In this document: positions 1-8,805 of the stretch, piece by piece | Position numbering within the stretch: position 1 is the stretch's first letter | Layout: each line of letters begins with the position of its first letter | DNA from: Aureimonas fodinaquatilis | GTDB lineage: Bacteria > Pseudomonadota > Alphaproteobacteria > Rhizobiales > Rhizobiaceae | NCBI RefSeq assembly: GCF_008369445.1 | Contig: NZ_VTWH01000002.1 | Coordinates: 248,001 to 312,000 of the forward strand | Direction of reading: 5' to 3' | DNA: 64,000 nt | Notes under the pieces: model-generated | Databases searched by the model: none | The model's input: only the letters and a program-made list of their open reading frames with translations | What the model was told of the DNA's origin: nothing | Made by a program: the position numbers and the translations under genes

Positions 1-60
1 TCGCATGACATATACGAAGTATCATTGCCATTGGAGTCACTAGGGACGGTTGCGACGTGA
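1..60 (+). CDS. C-terminal end of an upstream phage tail gene (partial)
   Basis: The frame is open from base 1 and ends in TGA at 58-60, giving 19 residues that end in SLGTVAT. The stop overlaps the GTG start of the next gene (GTGA), the same coupling used through this tail cluster. Too little is visible to assign a family. It is probably a tail protein judging by neighbours. Confidence 0.5.
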   Translation, partial: SHDIYEVSLPLESLGTVAT

Positions 61-560
61 GGACGCTTTCACTCACCATGCGGCAAACGCTGGCAGGGCA
101 AGATAGCGGGCGGGTGGCTGTCGTCTTGCTGACGATCAGCCATCCAATGATGTCAGTGCCGTTCCGGTTTTCGTCTGATCCAACGCAGCTCCTGTCAGAA
201 ACACCACTGCAATACGGCACAATCAGCAGAGGCAGCCCGTTTCTGTTCTTCCCGTTCTCGATCAGCCTGCCTGATGATGTCGGCGAGCGTGCTCCCGTAT
301 CGCAAATCCAGATCGAAAATGTCAGCCGCACGATGGTTGAGCTGATCCGTTCTGCGCCATCTCGCGCAACAGTTGGAATTGAGTTGGTGCTGGCTTCATC
401 GCCCAGCAGCGTTGAGGTGGCATTCCCGCCTTTCGATCTGAATGGCGCAACATACAACGCCGACACGATCACCATGGAATTGTCGATGGACAGCCTTTCG
501 AGCGAGCCATTCCCGGCTGGCCGCTTCAATCCCGCAGGCTTCCCCGGTCTGTTTGCATGA
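57..560 (+). CDS. DUF1833 phage tail protein
   Basis: The 167-residue product starts at GTG, overlapping the preceding stop. Its pattern fits the DUF1833 family of siphophage tail proteins: an N-terminal stretch ending in a short VLLTISHP-type strand, a central FPFSISLPDD motif, a region on how the value is bound to ranges (IQIENVSR), and the C-terminal signature FPAGRFNPAGFPGLF. The exact role of DUF1833 is unknown. Members lie just before NlpC/P60 and tip proteins in tail clusters, as here, so a part in tail-tip assembly is likely. Confidence 0.75.
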   Translation: MRTLSLTMRQTLAGQDSGRVAVVLLTISHPMMSVPFRFSSDPTQLLSETPLQYGTISRGSPFLFFPFSISLPDDVGERAPVSQIQIENVSRTMVELIRSAPSRATVGIELVLASSPSSVEVAFPPFDLNGATYNADTITMELSMDSLSSEPFPAGRFNPAGFPGLFA

Positions 561-805
561 GGATCACGGCGATGACTGCTCTTGAAGCTTTCAACCATCT
601 GAGAGATCGCATTGAGAAATTGGAAGTCGAGAACCGCGCTCTGAATAGGCGTTTGACTGCCGTCGAAAATGGTCCCTCAGTTAACAGCGTGCTCTTCGAG
701 GAAACGACACCACAGGGTGGCAAGGTCGTTTTAGTAAGATATCCAGAAGGGTATCGGCTACGCCATCACGGCGAGACGGTATGGCGAGAGCAACCGGTCG
801 AATGA
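557..805 (+). CDS. Small phage protein with N-terminal coiled coil
   Basis: This 82-residue protein starts in an ATGA overlap with the preceding gene. Residues about 10-40 are a heptad-rich helix (RIEKLEVENRALNRRL), followed by a short beta-rich tail. An alternative start at 572 has a GAGG 9 bases upstream and would shorten it by 5 residues. I do not recognise a family. Its place between the DUF1833 gene and the NlpC/P60 gene suggests a tail assembly or accessory protein. Confidence 0.65.
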   Translation: MRITAMTALEAFNHLRDRIEKLEVENRALNRRLTAVENGPSVNSVLFEETTPQGGKVVLVRYPEGYRLRHHGETVWREQPVE

Positions 806-1203
806 TGCTCGACCACTACGTCGGCCTTCCGTTTGCAGAGCGCGGACGGGATGGCGACGGCTTGGACTGTTGGGGCTTGCTACGGCTGATCTACCGCGAA
901 CAACTCGGCATCACCCTGCCGTCGTTCGCAGACGCATACATGACAACTGAAGATGGCGTGGCGCTGGCTGACCTGATGGCCGGTAACATGGGACCATGGA
1001 TTGAGGTCGCGCGGGATTCTGAACGTGTGGGGGACGGTGTGCTGATGACGCTTGCCGGTCAACCTCGTCATATCGGCATCGTGGCTGCGCCAGGCTTCGT
1101 CCTTCACATTGAGCGCGGCATGGGTTCGATCATCGAGCCTTTCACTTCGCCTCGCATCAGTCGCCGCATAGTCGGGTTATTCCGTCACCGGAGTGCAGCA
1201 TGA
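802..1203 (+). CDS. NlpC/P60 family tail peptidase
   Basis: A 133-residue NlpC/P60-fold protein. The catalytic cysteine is Cys23 in DGLDCWGLLR, and the expected histidine follows in RHIGIV, with another His in FVLHIE. Such phage proteins are cell-wall hydrolases or assembly proteins at the tail tip, cleaving peptide stem links during DNA injection. The start at 802 forms an ATGA overlap with the stop of the upstream gene. An ATG at 781 would add 7 residues but would overlap that gene by 25 bases, so 802 is preferred. The stop overlaps the next gene by four bases. Confidence 0.85.
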   Translation: MMLDHYVGLPFAERGRDGDGLDCWGLLRLIYREQLGITLPSFADAYMTTEDGVALADLMAGNMGPWIEVARDSERVGDGVLMTLAGQPRHIGIVAAPGFVLHIERGMGSIIEPFTSPRISRRIVGLFRHRSAA

Positions 1204-4200
1204 CGACATTACAGCGCCGGAAGCAGGAGCTTCAGGGCAACGTCTATGGATCAGGCGATACCGTCAAAGTGGTGGTCGCCTCGCATCCGCTGCGCATGGA
1301 TCGCGTCGAGATCATCATGCTGGCGGGTTTGTCGGTTGCTGAGATTGCCGAGCAGGCGGCAGTTGAAACCCGGATCAGCGATCTGGCAACCGCGGTGGTC
1401 TGCTACATCGACGGTCATGTTGTTGAGCGGACAAACTGGTGTCGGGTGCGTCCGAAAGTCGGCACGACGATTGTTCTGCGCGCTGTGGCCGAAGGGCCAA
1501 TCTTCGCCGGCGTTGGTGCAATTTTCTCAGCCATATCTGCTGCGACTGCCAGTGTGTCTGCGTTTATTGGCGGTCTGGGTATTCTCGGCAAGGTCATCGG
1601 CCTTGGTTTGGCGATCGGTGCGCAGTATCTTCTGAGCGCATTGTTTCCAGTTCGTCAGCCGCAGCTGGATCGCGAAGTTCAGGAGCAAGGCAAGCAAGCA
1701 TTCTCAATTTCTGGCAGCCGCAACTCGGTTGCCACGTGGGAAGCTGTGCCTGTTGTGATGGGTCAACATCGTATGACGCCGTATTACGGTGCGCAACCCT
1801 ACACGGAAGCCTTTGGCAGCGACCAGTTCTGGCGCGGATTGTTTGCGTGGTGCTATGGCTCGGCAACCATTTCGGATGTACGCATCGGCGAGACACCGCT
1901 TCACAGTTTCCAGGACGTGCAGATTGAGCATGCCTGGGGTTATCCGGGCGAGGGTGAGCTGAGCCTCTACAACCGGCAGGTGATTGAAGAGCCGCTATCC
2001 ATCGATCTTGAGCAGTCATTGGGTTGGGTATCTCGCACAACAGCGACCGGTGTGACGGAAATCAGCGCAGATATTGTGTTCCCGTCTGGCCTCTACAGCA
2101 TGACGCTGAGCGACGGTCGCAAGCATCTTCGAACCGTCATTCTTGAGGCGCGATACAGGAACATCCATTCGCTGGAATGGTATAGCTTCCCGCAGATGCG
2201 TGTGAGTGAACGCACCGTGGATCCGGTCAGGCGAACCTTTGTCGCTTATGTTCCGCCTGGGCAGTATGAAGTTCAGATCATCCGGATCACCACAGACGAT
2301 ACGGCAACGAACAATCAGGACTTGCAGTTCGTCTCCAAAACAATTCTGTCGGCCATCCGAGGCGCAAGGCCGACCAGCCCGATCACCTTTAATCGCCCTC
2401 TTGTGCGCTCAGCTGTTCGCATTCGTGCAAACCAGCAGCTGAATGGCGGTCTGGATAGCCTGAACGGCATCGTTTCCGCTCACGCCGTCATGGGCTTCAA
2501 TGGCACACACTGGCAGGCAGCTCTGCCAACGCGCAACCCTGCGAACTGGATCCGGCATGCTTTGCAAGGTCCGATGAACGCCCGTCCGGTTCCAAACAGC
2601 CAGATCGATATTCCAGCTCTTGAAGAGTTCTGGCGCTACTGCAATGCGCAAGGGTTCAACTACGATGCGGTGATTACGTCGGCACGCTCCGTCTTTGATA
2701 TGGTTGCCGAGATCGCTGCCGCTGGCCGTGCCGTGCCGGTCTTCAAAGATGGCAGATGGTCGGTGGTCTGGGATCAGGCGGAATCGCCTATCGTGCAGCA
2801 GTTTACGCCTCGCAACTCTTGGGGCTTTGAAAGCCGCCGCGAATACATCGTCATGCCGCACGCCTTCAAAGTTCGGTTCATCAATCGGGAGAAGGGCTTC
2901 ATCGAGGATGAGCGCATTGTCTATGACGATGGATACAACGCGACCAACGCCACGCTGTTCGAAGGACTGGAATTCCCCGGTGTAACCGATCCGCAGACTG
3001 TTTGGCGGCACGCTCGTTTCCATATCGCTCAGCTGCGCCTGCGCCCTGAAACCATCTCGATCAACGCCGATTGGGAGAACCTGATCTGCACACGCGGTGA
3101 CCGGGTTCGCATTCAAAGCGACGTCATGCTTGTGGGTCAGGTGTCGGGCCGCATCACCGGCAATTCACCCGGCTTCCTGCATGTTGATGAGGTTGTCACG
3201 GTCGAGGCTGGCAAGCGCTACACTCTCCGCTGGCGCGACAGCAATATGGCAAGCTTCTCTGTTGTCCTGAACGATCTGCCTGTCGGTGAATACACCCGCA
3301 TTCCATGGGCAACCGGGTTCCCGGCAGTGGGCAACCTGTTCAGCTTTGGTGAGGCCGGGATTGAAACTGCCGTCTTTCGGGTTCTGTCGATCGAAACGAA
3401 TACAGACCTGACAGCGCGCATCACTTTGGTAGACGACGCCCCGGCAATCAGTCTGGCTGATCGCGGAACCATACCGCCGTTTCAGTCTAACGTGTCGCGT
3501 CCGCCTGATCCATTCTTGCAGCCGCCAACAAATATTCAGACCAATCAGGAAGCCTATCAGGACGGTGAGCGTTGGTTTGCCCGTGTCAGGCTGTCATGGG
3601 ATGCCCCACGCATGGGCCGGGTGCAGACATTCGAGATCGCCATGCAGGACCGCTCGACAAGTGGTGAATGGCGAGCCCTCGGAAGCGCGCCAGCATCACA
3701 AACGCTGTATGTCATCGAAGGTCTGGAAGAGGGCATCTATGCCTTTCGCGTCCGCGCTGTTTTTGACAATGGCACGTTCTCAGGCTGGCTGACTTCGGAA
3801 GGCATCTCAACTACAAGCCTGCTTGAGCCGCCAGCCAATGTGACCAGCTTCAATGTTTCGGTGCTGGGTGATATCTCAACGCTTGCGTGGAATTCGGTTC
3901 CGAATGCCGCTTGGTATGAAATCCGCTTTGTGCCGTTCGGAACTGAGCCGGTCTGGAACAGCGCAACACCGCTCGTGCCGCGTGCTTCTGGCACGTCTGC
4001 GCAGGTGCCGACAATGGTTGGCTCGTATCTGATCAAAGCTGTTCGCGGCAACGGGGTTCGGTCAAGGGCGGCAACTGCCATTCAAACCAATGTTGCCGGT
4101 CTGATCGGCCTCAATGTCGTGGAGATCCTGACAGAAGCTGGATGGCCGGGAGTGCTGGATCGTCTGGAAATCTCCAGCGGCAATCTGCGCCTGCTATCGA

Positions 4201-4898
4201 AGAACGTAATCGGTAACTGGACGGCGCTCTCTGATGTGCCAAGCATGGCCGTCGGTGTTGAGGGCTCTGGTTCAAACGTCCAGATCGAGGGTTATTACGC
4301 CTTCGCTCAAGTTGTTGATCTGGGTGGAATTTATACCAGCCGTCTGACCGCATCCATCGATGCAGAAGGCGCTGACCTCACCAACGTCATTGGCAACTGG
4401 TCGGCATTGTCGGCAGTCACTTTGATGGACAACAGCGAGCCGGAAGATTGGGGCGTTGAGCTTCAGTTCCGGACCACGAATGATAGCCCGTCTGCCAATG
4501 AGTGGTCTGAATGGAGGCCACTTGTCGTTGGTGACGTGACAGCCAGAGCCTTCCAGTTTCGGCTTCGTCTGAATGGCAAGGCTGAGATGGACAATGACTA
4601 TTCAACCATCAGCCCGATTGTTCACGGCGTTACCGTCTCGATTGACATGCCTGATCGCGTGGACGCGGCAGAGGATCAGCTCGTTCCGACAGCAGGGCGG
4701 CGGGTCACATTCGAGCCAGCCTTCGTTGCCCTGAAAGGTCTTGCCATCGCTGCACAGGACATGGCGACAGGCGACCGCTACGCCATCACCAACAAAGATG
4801 AGACAGGGTTCTTCATCCGGTTTTTCAACTCCACAAATACAGCCGTCCCACGCACCTTCGACTATGTCGCCAAGGGCTACGGCAACCTTCTCAACTGA
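1200..4898 (+). CDS. Tail tip / host specificity protein, J-like
   Basis: This 1232-residue protein is the largest of the cluster and sits directly after the NlpC/P60 gene, the usual place of the J-type central tip protein. Residues about 95-150 are a long glycine- and alanine-rich hydrophobic segment, common in these proteins. The middle holds the conserved tip core, for example the WEAVPVVMG and FWRGLFAWCYG region. Residues about 770-980 look like two fibronectin type III domains (FEIAMQDR, IYAFRVRAVF, WYEIRF). The C-terminal third is variable and probably contacts the host receptor. Start ATGA overlaps the previous stop. Confidence 0.88.
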   Translation: MTTLQRRKQELQGNVYGSGDTVKVVVASHPLRMDRVEIIMLAGLSVAEIAEQAAVETRISDLATAVVCYIDGHVVERTNWCRVRPKVGTTIVLRAVAEGPIFAGVGAIFSAISAATASVSAFIGGLGILGKVIGLGLAIGAQYLLSALFPVRQPQLDREVQEQGKQAFSISGSRNSVATWEAVPVVMGQHRMTPYYGAQPYTEAFGSDQFWRGLFAWCYGSATISDVRIGETPLHSFQDVQIEHAWGYPGEGELSLYNRQVIEEPLSIDLEQSLGWVSRTTATGVTEISADIVFPSGLYSMTLSDGRKHLRTVILEARYRNIHSLEWYSFPQMRVSERTVDPVRRTFVAYVPPGQYEVQIIRITTDDTATNNQDLQFVSKTILSAIRGARPTSPITFNRPLVRSAVRIRANQQLNGGLDSLNGIVSAHAVMGFNGTHWQAALPTRNPANWIRHALQGPMNARPVPNSQIDIPALEEFWRYCNAQGFNYDAVITSARSVFDMVAEIAAAGRAVPVFKDGRWSVVWDQAESPIVQQFTPRNSWGFESRREYIVMPHAFKVRFINREKGFIEDERIVYDDGYNATNATLFEGLEFPGVTDPQTVWRHARFHIAQLRLRPETISINADWENLICTRGDRVRIQSDVMLVGQVSGRITGNSPGFLHVDEVVTVEAGKRYTLRWRDSNMASFSVVLNDLPVGEYTRIPWATGFPAVGNLFSFGEAGIETAVFRVLSIETNTDLTARITLVDDAPAISLADRGTIPPFQSNVSRPPDPFLQPPTNIQTNQEAYQDGERWFARVRLSWDAPRMGRVQTFEIAMQDRSTSGEWRALGSAPASQTLYVIEGLEEGIYAFRVRAVFDNGTFSGWLTSEGISTTSLLEPPANVTSFNVSVLGDISTLAWNSVPNAAWYEIRFVPFGTEPVWNSATPLVPRASGTSAQVPTMVGSYLIKAVRGNGVRSRAATAIQTNVAGLIGLNVVEILTEAGWPGVLDRLEISSGNLRLLSKNVIGNWTALSDVPSMAVGVEGSGSNVQIEGYYAFAQVVDLGGIYTSRLTASIDAEGADLTNVIGNWSALSAVTLMDNSEPEDWGVELQFRTTNDSPSANEWSEWRPLVVGDVTARAFQFRLRLNGKAEMDNDYSTISPIVHGVTVSIDMPDRVDAAEDQLVPTAGRRVTFEPAFVALKGLAIAAQDMATGDRYAITNKDETGFFIRFFNSTNTAVPRTFDYVAKGYGNLLN

Positions 4899-4910
4899 TC
4901 GGAGAATGAT

Positions 4911-5645
4911 ATGAGCCAAGGCTTTCTTGGAACGCTTGAGGCAGCAGCCACGAGCGGTGGTGAACTTGCGGCCCTTCTACGGACTTGGCAGGATGCCGTT
5001 CACTCACAGCACTCCGGCGCTGCAAGGCCATCTTACGCCCAGCCTGGTATGTATTGGCTTGATACGTCAACGACGCCATGGGTGCTGAAGCTCTTCACCG
5101 GCACGGTTGATGTTGCCATTACGGCAGTCGATCCGGGGTCTGGACTGGGAACATCGCTTGCTGGGTTGGTTGACGGCAGTGTGACCGGTGCAAAACTTGC
5201 GGATGCAACTATTCCTCTTAACAAGCTTGTCGATTTGAATGCTCAAAGGGTCTTGGGGCGCACCTCTGGTAGCGGCCCGGCCAACGAACTGGATATGGAC
5301 GCGCTCTGGAACATGATCGCGGGACAATCCGGTAACTTCGCTGGCTCAGGCGCGATGGCTTTCCCAATAAACGTCTTGGGCGTTCGACGGACGGCACTAT
5401 ACCAATGGGGCACCATTCTTGGGCCAACATCAGACTATGTCATTGCTTATCCAATGGCCTTTCCAAACGGCGTCCTGAAACCAGACGTCACAATGTTCAG
5501 CGGCGGAACTGGCCTAGTCGCGGTGACCTGCAACGTCGAAAGTGTCAACACCGCATCCTTCACGGTTCGACGCAGAATTATCTCAAATGGCGGCACGGTG
5601 GCGACCAGCACCATTGGCGGCTACTGGTCAACGTGGGGTTGGTAA
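4911..5645 (+). CDS. Tail fibre-like protein with gp53-like C-terminus
   Basis: A 244-residue protein 12 bases after the tip gene. The N-terminal 60 residues carry a PGMYWLDTSTTPWVLKLF pattern common at the start of phage fibre proteins. The centre is linker-like, rich in G, S and T. The end, STIGGYWSTWGW, matches the closing motif of the gp53-like C-terminal fibre domain, a trimeric receptor-binding tip. It most likely forms a short fibre on the tail tip. The start has GGAG about 7 bases upstream. Confidence 0.7.
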   Translation: MSQGFLGTLEAAATSGGELAALLRTWQDAVHSQHSGAARPSYAQPGMYWLDTSTTPWVLKLFTGTVDVAITAVDPGSGLGTSLAGLVDGSVTGAKLADATIPLNKLVDLNAQRVLGRTSGSGPANELDMDALWNMIAGQSGNFAGSGAMAFPINVLGVRRTALYQWGTILGPTSDYVIAYPMAFPNGVLKPDVTMFSGGTGLVAVTCNVESVNTASFTVRRRIISNGGTVATSTIGGYWSTWGW

Positions 5646-5646
5646 C

Positions 5647-6066
5647 ATGGCAGAGATCAAATACTTCGCGTCATTCGATAACAACGGCTTCCCGACTGCA
5701 TACTATTGGGGCGAAATGTGGCCAGTGGTCCCGGCGAACACGGTGGAAATTTCAGAAGCACACTATCTGGAGTTCATCAATAATTCCGGCGCTCGCGTCT
5801 GGGATGGCGAAAAGCCTGTCGTTTATGAGCCGCCAGCTCCTGACCCTGAGCCAATCCGCATTCCTGCCGCAACTTTCTTCGACAGGCTGACAGAGGATGA
5901 GGCAGATCAGCTTGATGATGCCATGATGACCAAGACTGTGAAGTTTCGCCGCGCCTGGCAGGCAGCCACGTCATTCGATGAGGACAGTGATCTGTGGCCG
6001 GTGATGCGGGCTGAAATGGTCGATCTGTTCGGCGAGCCCCGCACAGCAGAGCTGCTGACGCTCTGA
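5647..6066 (+). CDS. Phage protein following the fibre gene (fibre-assembly type?)
   Basis: A 139-residue protein starting at ATG 5647, one base after the stop of the fibre gene. The N-terminal half has an aromatic strand pattern (YFASFDNNGFPTAYYWG). The C-terminal half is acidic and helical (FFDRLTEDEADQLDDAM). Placement directly after a fibre gene and this layout resemble fibre-assembly chaperone or fibre-tail proteins, but I cannot assign a family. A rho-independent terminator follows 27 bases after the stop. Confidence 0.7.
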   Translation: MAEIKYFASFDNNGFPTAYYWGEMWPVVPANTVEISEAHYLEFINNSGARVWDGEKPVVYEPPAPDPEPIRIPAATFFDRLTEDEADQLDDAMMTKTVKFRRAWQAATSFDEDSDLWPVMRAEMVDLFGEPRTAELLTL

Positions 6067-6092
6067 CCCGAACCAAAATCTGACGTTGATCG

Positions 6093-6114
6093 CCGCCCAT
6101 CGAGGCGGTTTTTT
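6093..6114 (+). terminator. Rho-independent terminator inside the tail operon
   Basis: The stem CCGCC/GGCGG (6093-6097 and 6104-6108) has a 6-base loop and is followed by six T (6109-6114). It separates the fibre module from the following accessory tail genes, so it may lower their transcription relative to the tip and fibre genes. Confidence 0.6.
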
Positions 6115-6127
6115 ATTGGGGATTTCC

Positions 6128-6529
6128 ATGGCCAACACCCTCTACCCGAAATTCAAGGAAGCGCTGCTGTCCGGCGATATCGATCTTGCTGGCGAGCCGG
6201 TTCTCGCCATGCTGGTCGATACGAGCGAATACGCGTTTGACCCGGCCCATGACGCATTGAACGATGTTCCGGCAGATGCCCGGATCGGCGATCCGCAGGC
6301 GTTGGATGACAAGACCATCACCGACGGCGTGTTCAATGCGGCAGAGGTGACATTCACCGCTGTTCCCGCCGGCGGCGTGGCGGGGGCCATTGTCATCTTC
6401 GCCCAAGGAGCATCGGAAGCGCAATCGCGACTGGTCGCATTCTTCGACACGGTTGGCGGTCTACCGATCACGCCGAACACTGGCGATCTTATTGTCGAGT
6501 GGGACGCCGCCGCAATCCTGTATCTCTGA
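6128..6529 (+). CDS. Conserved hypothetical phage protein
   Basis: A 133-residue protein with ATG at 6128 and GGGG 8 bases upstream. The pattern (MANTLYPKFKEALL at the start, then a LVDTSEY segment, a DGVFNAAEVTFTAV strand pair, and an end in VEWDAAAILYL) is one I know from uncharacterised phage structural proteins that often neighbour fibre genes. No function is established. It has no membrane segments or catalytic motifs. Probably a virion or fibre-associated protein. Confidence 0.7.
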   Translation: MANTLYPKFKEALLSGDIDLAGEPVLAMLVDTSEYAFDPAHDALNDVPADARIGDPQALDDKTITDGVFNAAEVTFTAVPAGGVAGAIVIFAQGASEAQSRLVAFFDTVGGLPITPNTGDLIVEWDAAAILYL

Positions 6530-6539
6530 GGGCTGACCC

Positions 6540-6884
6540 ATGGCCGAGACCATCCCAGCCCCGCCGATCGTTCGGGGTTATGCATATGCTGTTCGCATTG
6601 CCGTCGAAGGTAGCGAACCGGCATTTCCGCAAGGCTCGCGTCTGCGCGCACAGGTACGCCGCTTCACCTATTCGCCGGTGATTGCCGATCTCGACACGAG
6701 CAACGGCGGGCTGGCGAGGGTGAGTGACAGCACGATTGAGGTTAGGCTGACCGAAGCCCAGACCGCGCTGATTGATGGCCAGTCCGTAATGCTGGATTTT
6801 GTTCGCACCGACGTCAACCCGGATGCCTATCAGTATTTGCAAATCCGCCTGCCGGTGATCATGCCAGTCACGAGGTCCGCATGA
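6540..6884 (+). CDS. Hypothetical phage protein
   Basis: A 114-residue protein starting 10 bases after the previous stop. It shows beta-rich patterns without recognisable motif, transmembrane segment or signal peptide. Its last four bases overlap the start of the next gene, so the two are probably translationally coupled and act together. Function unknown; a structural role is inferred from context. Confidence 0.65.
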   Translation: MAETIPAPPIVRGYAYAVRIAVEGSEPAFPQGSRLRAQVRRFTYSPVIADLDTSNGGLARVSDSTIEVRLTEAQTALIDGQSVMLDFVRTDVNPDAYQYLQIRLPVIMPVTRSA

Positions 6885-8365
6885 AGACGGTCACAGTCGC
6901 TCGTCTCACTCGCCTGGCGACAGTCAGGGCTGCTGATAGTCTGCGCGTGACATCAATCGAAACTGCGCCAGCGCGGGAAGGCAGCAACCATTATCTGGAC
7001 GTGCTAGCCATAGCCTCAACCAGTGGCTTGGTTGCGCCAACGGTGCGTGTAGCACCTATACGCCTTCGAGTGCCTGCAATTGGACCTGAGAGCGGCGTCG
7101 TCTCGCCGAATGTTCGACCCGCGCCGATCCGCTTGCTGACTCCACCAATTGCCGCGACGAGCGGTTTGTTTTCGCCAGCGCTTCGACCAGCTCCTATAAG
7201 GCTGACCGTCCCGGCCATCGCATCAGGTTCCGGCGTTCTTGCGCCAACAGCCAGAGCTGATGCGCCTTGGTACGACAACCCCATGTTCGACACTTGGGGC
7301 GCAGGTGTAGACTGGAACAATGACCGCGCCTTTATGCCAATCGGCCCAAAGGTCGGCGGCAAATATCCCAAGCGCGAAGCGGCAATCAGCGAAATCATCA
7401 CGATCGAAGGCCCAGCCGGTCGCAGCTACATACCCGTGAACGGTTTACCCTTCTCATATGATACACCTGAGAACGCACCGCGCATAAGCTGGGATAGAGG
7501 GAAGCGGCAATATTGGATAGATCCAACCCCGCGTTTCAATCGCATTTACAACGCTGCGATCTTCATCACGCCTGTGACTATCCACATGATCAACTACAGC
7601 TACCTGTTCAGCTTCTACGGCACTGGATATGTGGAATGCACTGGCGACACTGTACCGGGTGGCTCGTGGCGTCTCGATGGCACCGGCGCGAACGAAATGG
7701 TTTGGGCCTTCCTGCCTCATCCCGATTCCGGAGATGTTACGGTCACACCGCATGGTGATGTCCGCTTCATCAACGTCGATACCCACGGCGTGACCGGCCT
7801 TGATCCGAACTATCCCACCAACTTTATTCCGACCGGCAATGAGCGCGTTGATCGGCCACGAGAGCATGCGGTGCTGGCACCGGATATCGTTGCGATGCTG
7901 GGGCAGGCGGGATCAATGCTGATCCAAGGGCAGTTCACGACCGGCGTCAACAATCTTGTGCCTGGTGGCAACAACCGTCGCGTTATCGTCGGCTGGGATC
8001 ATGACGCCTATCTCGGCATCGATGGCGATGGGAACGTGGTTAACAACACCGGCCACGGCAATCTGCTTTCAACGCCGCTTGGCTCTGGCGACAGCTACGA
8101 TCCATTCCGGGTGGTGTTCAGCTTCCAGGACCGTGACGGCGTGGGCGGTGATGGCATAAGGCGCGTGGCAGCCAATGGTGGAGCCGTGGCTCAACATGCT
8201 CATCCATGGCAGGGCGGGCCGGGCGACCACACAGGCTTCACGCTCGCCCGCGTGCCGAACTGGTTCCAGGCGCAAGATGCCGGCGCAGGCGGCTATGATC
8301 TGATGCTGTTCTCGCCAGAGCTTATGGCAGCAACGGACGTGCAGGCGGCATCCGTATATTCATAG
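6881..8365 (+). CDS. Phage protein with 23-residue tandem repeats, probable fibre or spike
   Basis: A 494-residue protein coupled to the gene before it by an ATGA overlap. Residues 45-113 are three tandem 23-residue units with a partial fourth, built around SG..(A/S)P..R.APIRL..P.I. The rest (about 127-494) is rich in aromatic residues, Gly and Asn, and beta-rich, with no recognised motif. The repeats may form a stalk and the larger part a receptor- or glycan-binding head. It is the last structural gene before the lysis genes. Family not recognised. Confidence 0.7.
   Translation: MKTVTVARLTRLATVRAADSLRVTSIETAPAREGSNHYLDVLAIASTSGLVAPTVRVAPIRLRVPAIGPESGVVSPNVRPAPIRLLTPPIAATSGLFSPALRPAPIRLTVPAIASGSGVLAPTARADAPWYDNPMFDTWGAGVDWNNDRAFMPIGPKVGGKYPKREAAISEIITIEGPAGRSYIPVNGLPFSYDTPENAPRISWDRGKRQYWIDPTPRFNRIYNAAIFITPVTIHMINYSYLFSFYGTGYVECTGDTVPGGSWRLDGTGANEMVWAFLPHPDSGDVTVTPHGDVRFINVDTHGVTGLDPNYPTNFIPTGNERVDRPREHAVLAPDIVAMLGQAGSMLIQGQFTTGVNNLVPGGNNRRVIVGWDHDAYLGIDGDGNVVNNTGHGNLLSTPLGSGDSYDPFRVVFSFQDRDGVGGDGIRRVAANGGAVAQHAHPWQGGPGDHTGFTLARVPNWFQAQDAGAGGYDLMLFSPELMAATDVQAASVYS
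7013..7258 (+). repeat. Tandem 69-bp coding repeat (3 full units and a partial fourth)
   Basis: Units begin at 7013, 7082 and 7151, with a partial one from 7220. Each encodes 23 residues with the constant core P..R.APIRL..P.I. The copies differ at DNA level, so this is an old, diverged duplication and not a recent slippage. Confidence 0.8.
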
Positions 8366-8396
8366 CAGCGATCATTCTGGCCCAAACTTCGATCAC

Positions 8397-8717
8397 CTAC
8401 TTAACAGTGACCCGATAGACTTTGCCAAAGACGGGATGAGCTTGGGGTCCAACGCCACATTCGTAATCGCCGTTTAATAGGCGCGGATCCTTATAGAAAG
8501 CAGATGCGGCATTATAAACTACGCTGCGGCATGCCTCCACTGAGCCGACATCGTCAAAAGATTTGAAGACCGTTAAGTCAGATCGAGACGGATAAAGATA
8601 GGCGTCGACTTGCTCCCAAGGAGCGGAGCTTTCTGTCCAAAACCAATTTGCAACGGTTTTTGCAGGGTCTCCGAGCCAGAACCACAAAGCAACGCCGATC
8701 ACCAAAAGAAATCCCAT
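8397..8717 (-). CDS. Membrane-anchored small protein, candidate prophage moron
   Basis: A 106-residue protein on the opposite strand to the surrounding late genes. It has a strong ribosome site (GGAGG 7 bases before ATG). Residues 1-17 form one hydrophobic segment, either an anchor or an uncleaved signal, followed by a 90-residue domain with two cysteines (EACRSVV and DYECGVG) that could form a disulfide outside the membrane. Family not recognised. A single reversed gene inside a late operon is the usual layout of a moron expressed in the lysogen, so superinfection exclusion or host-surface change is possible but unproven. Confidence 0.7.
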   Translation of the reverse strand: MGFLLVIGVALWFWLGDPAKTVANWFWTESSAPWEQVDAYLYPSRSDLTVFKSFDDVGSVEACRSVVYNAASAFYKDPRLLNGDYECGVGPQAHPVFGKVYRVTVK

Positions 8718-8805
8718 GCTTTAACCTCCAGTAGCCGGCCAAGCTCGACGCGCCGACTGCTTAACATGCCGCGCAATTAAATTTTGCACAACTGCGGAGC
8801 TTCCT

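Noticed and set aside
1200-4898. Antisense frames inside the tail-tip gene (for example 2409-3116, minus)
   Set aside because: They lie fully inside a strongly supported gene and show no family pattern.
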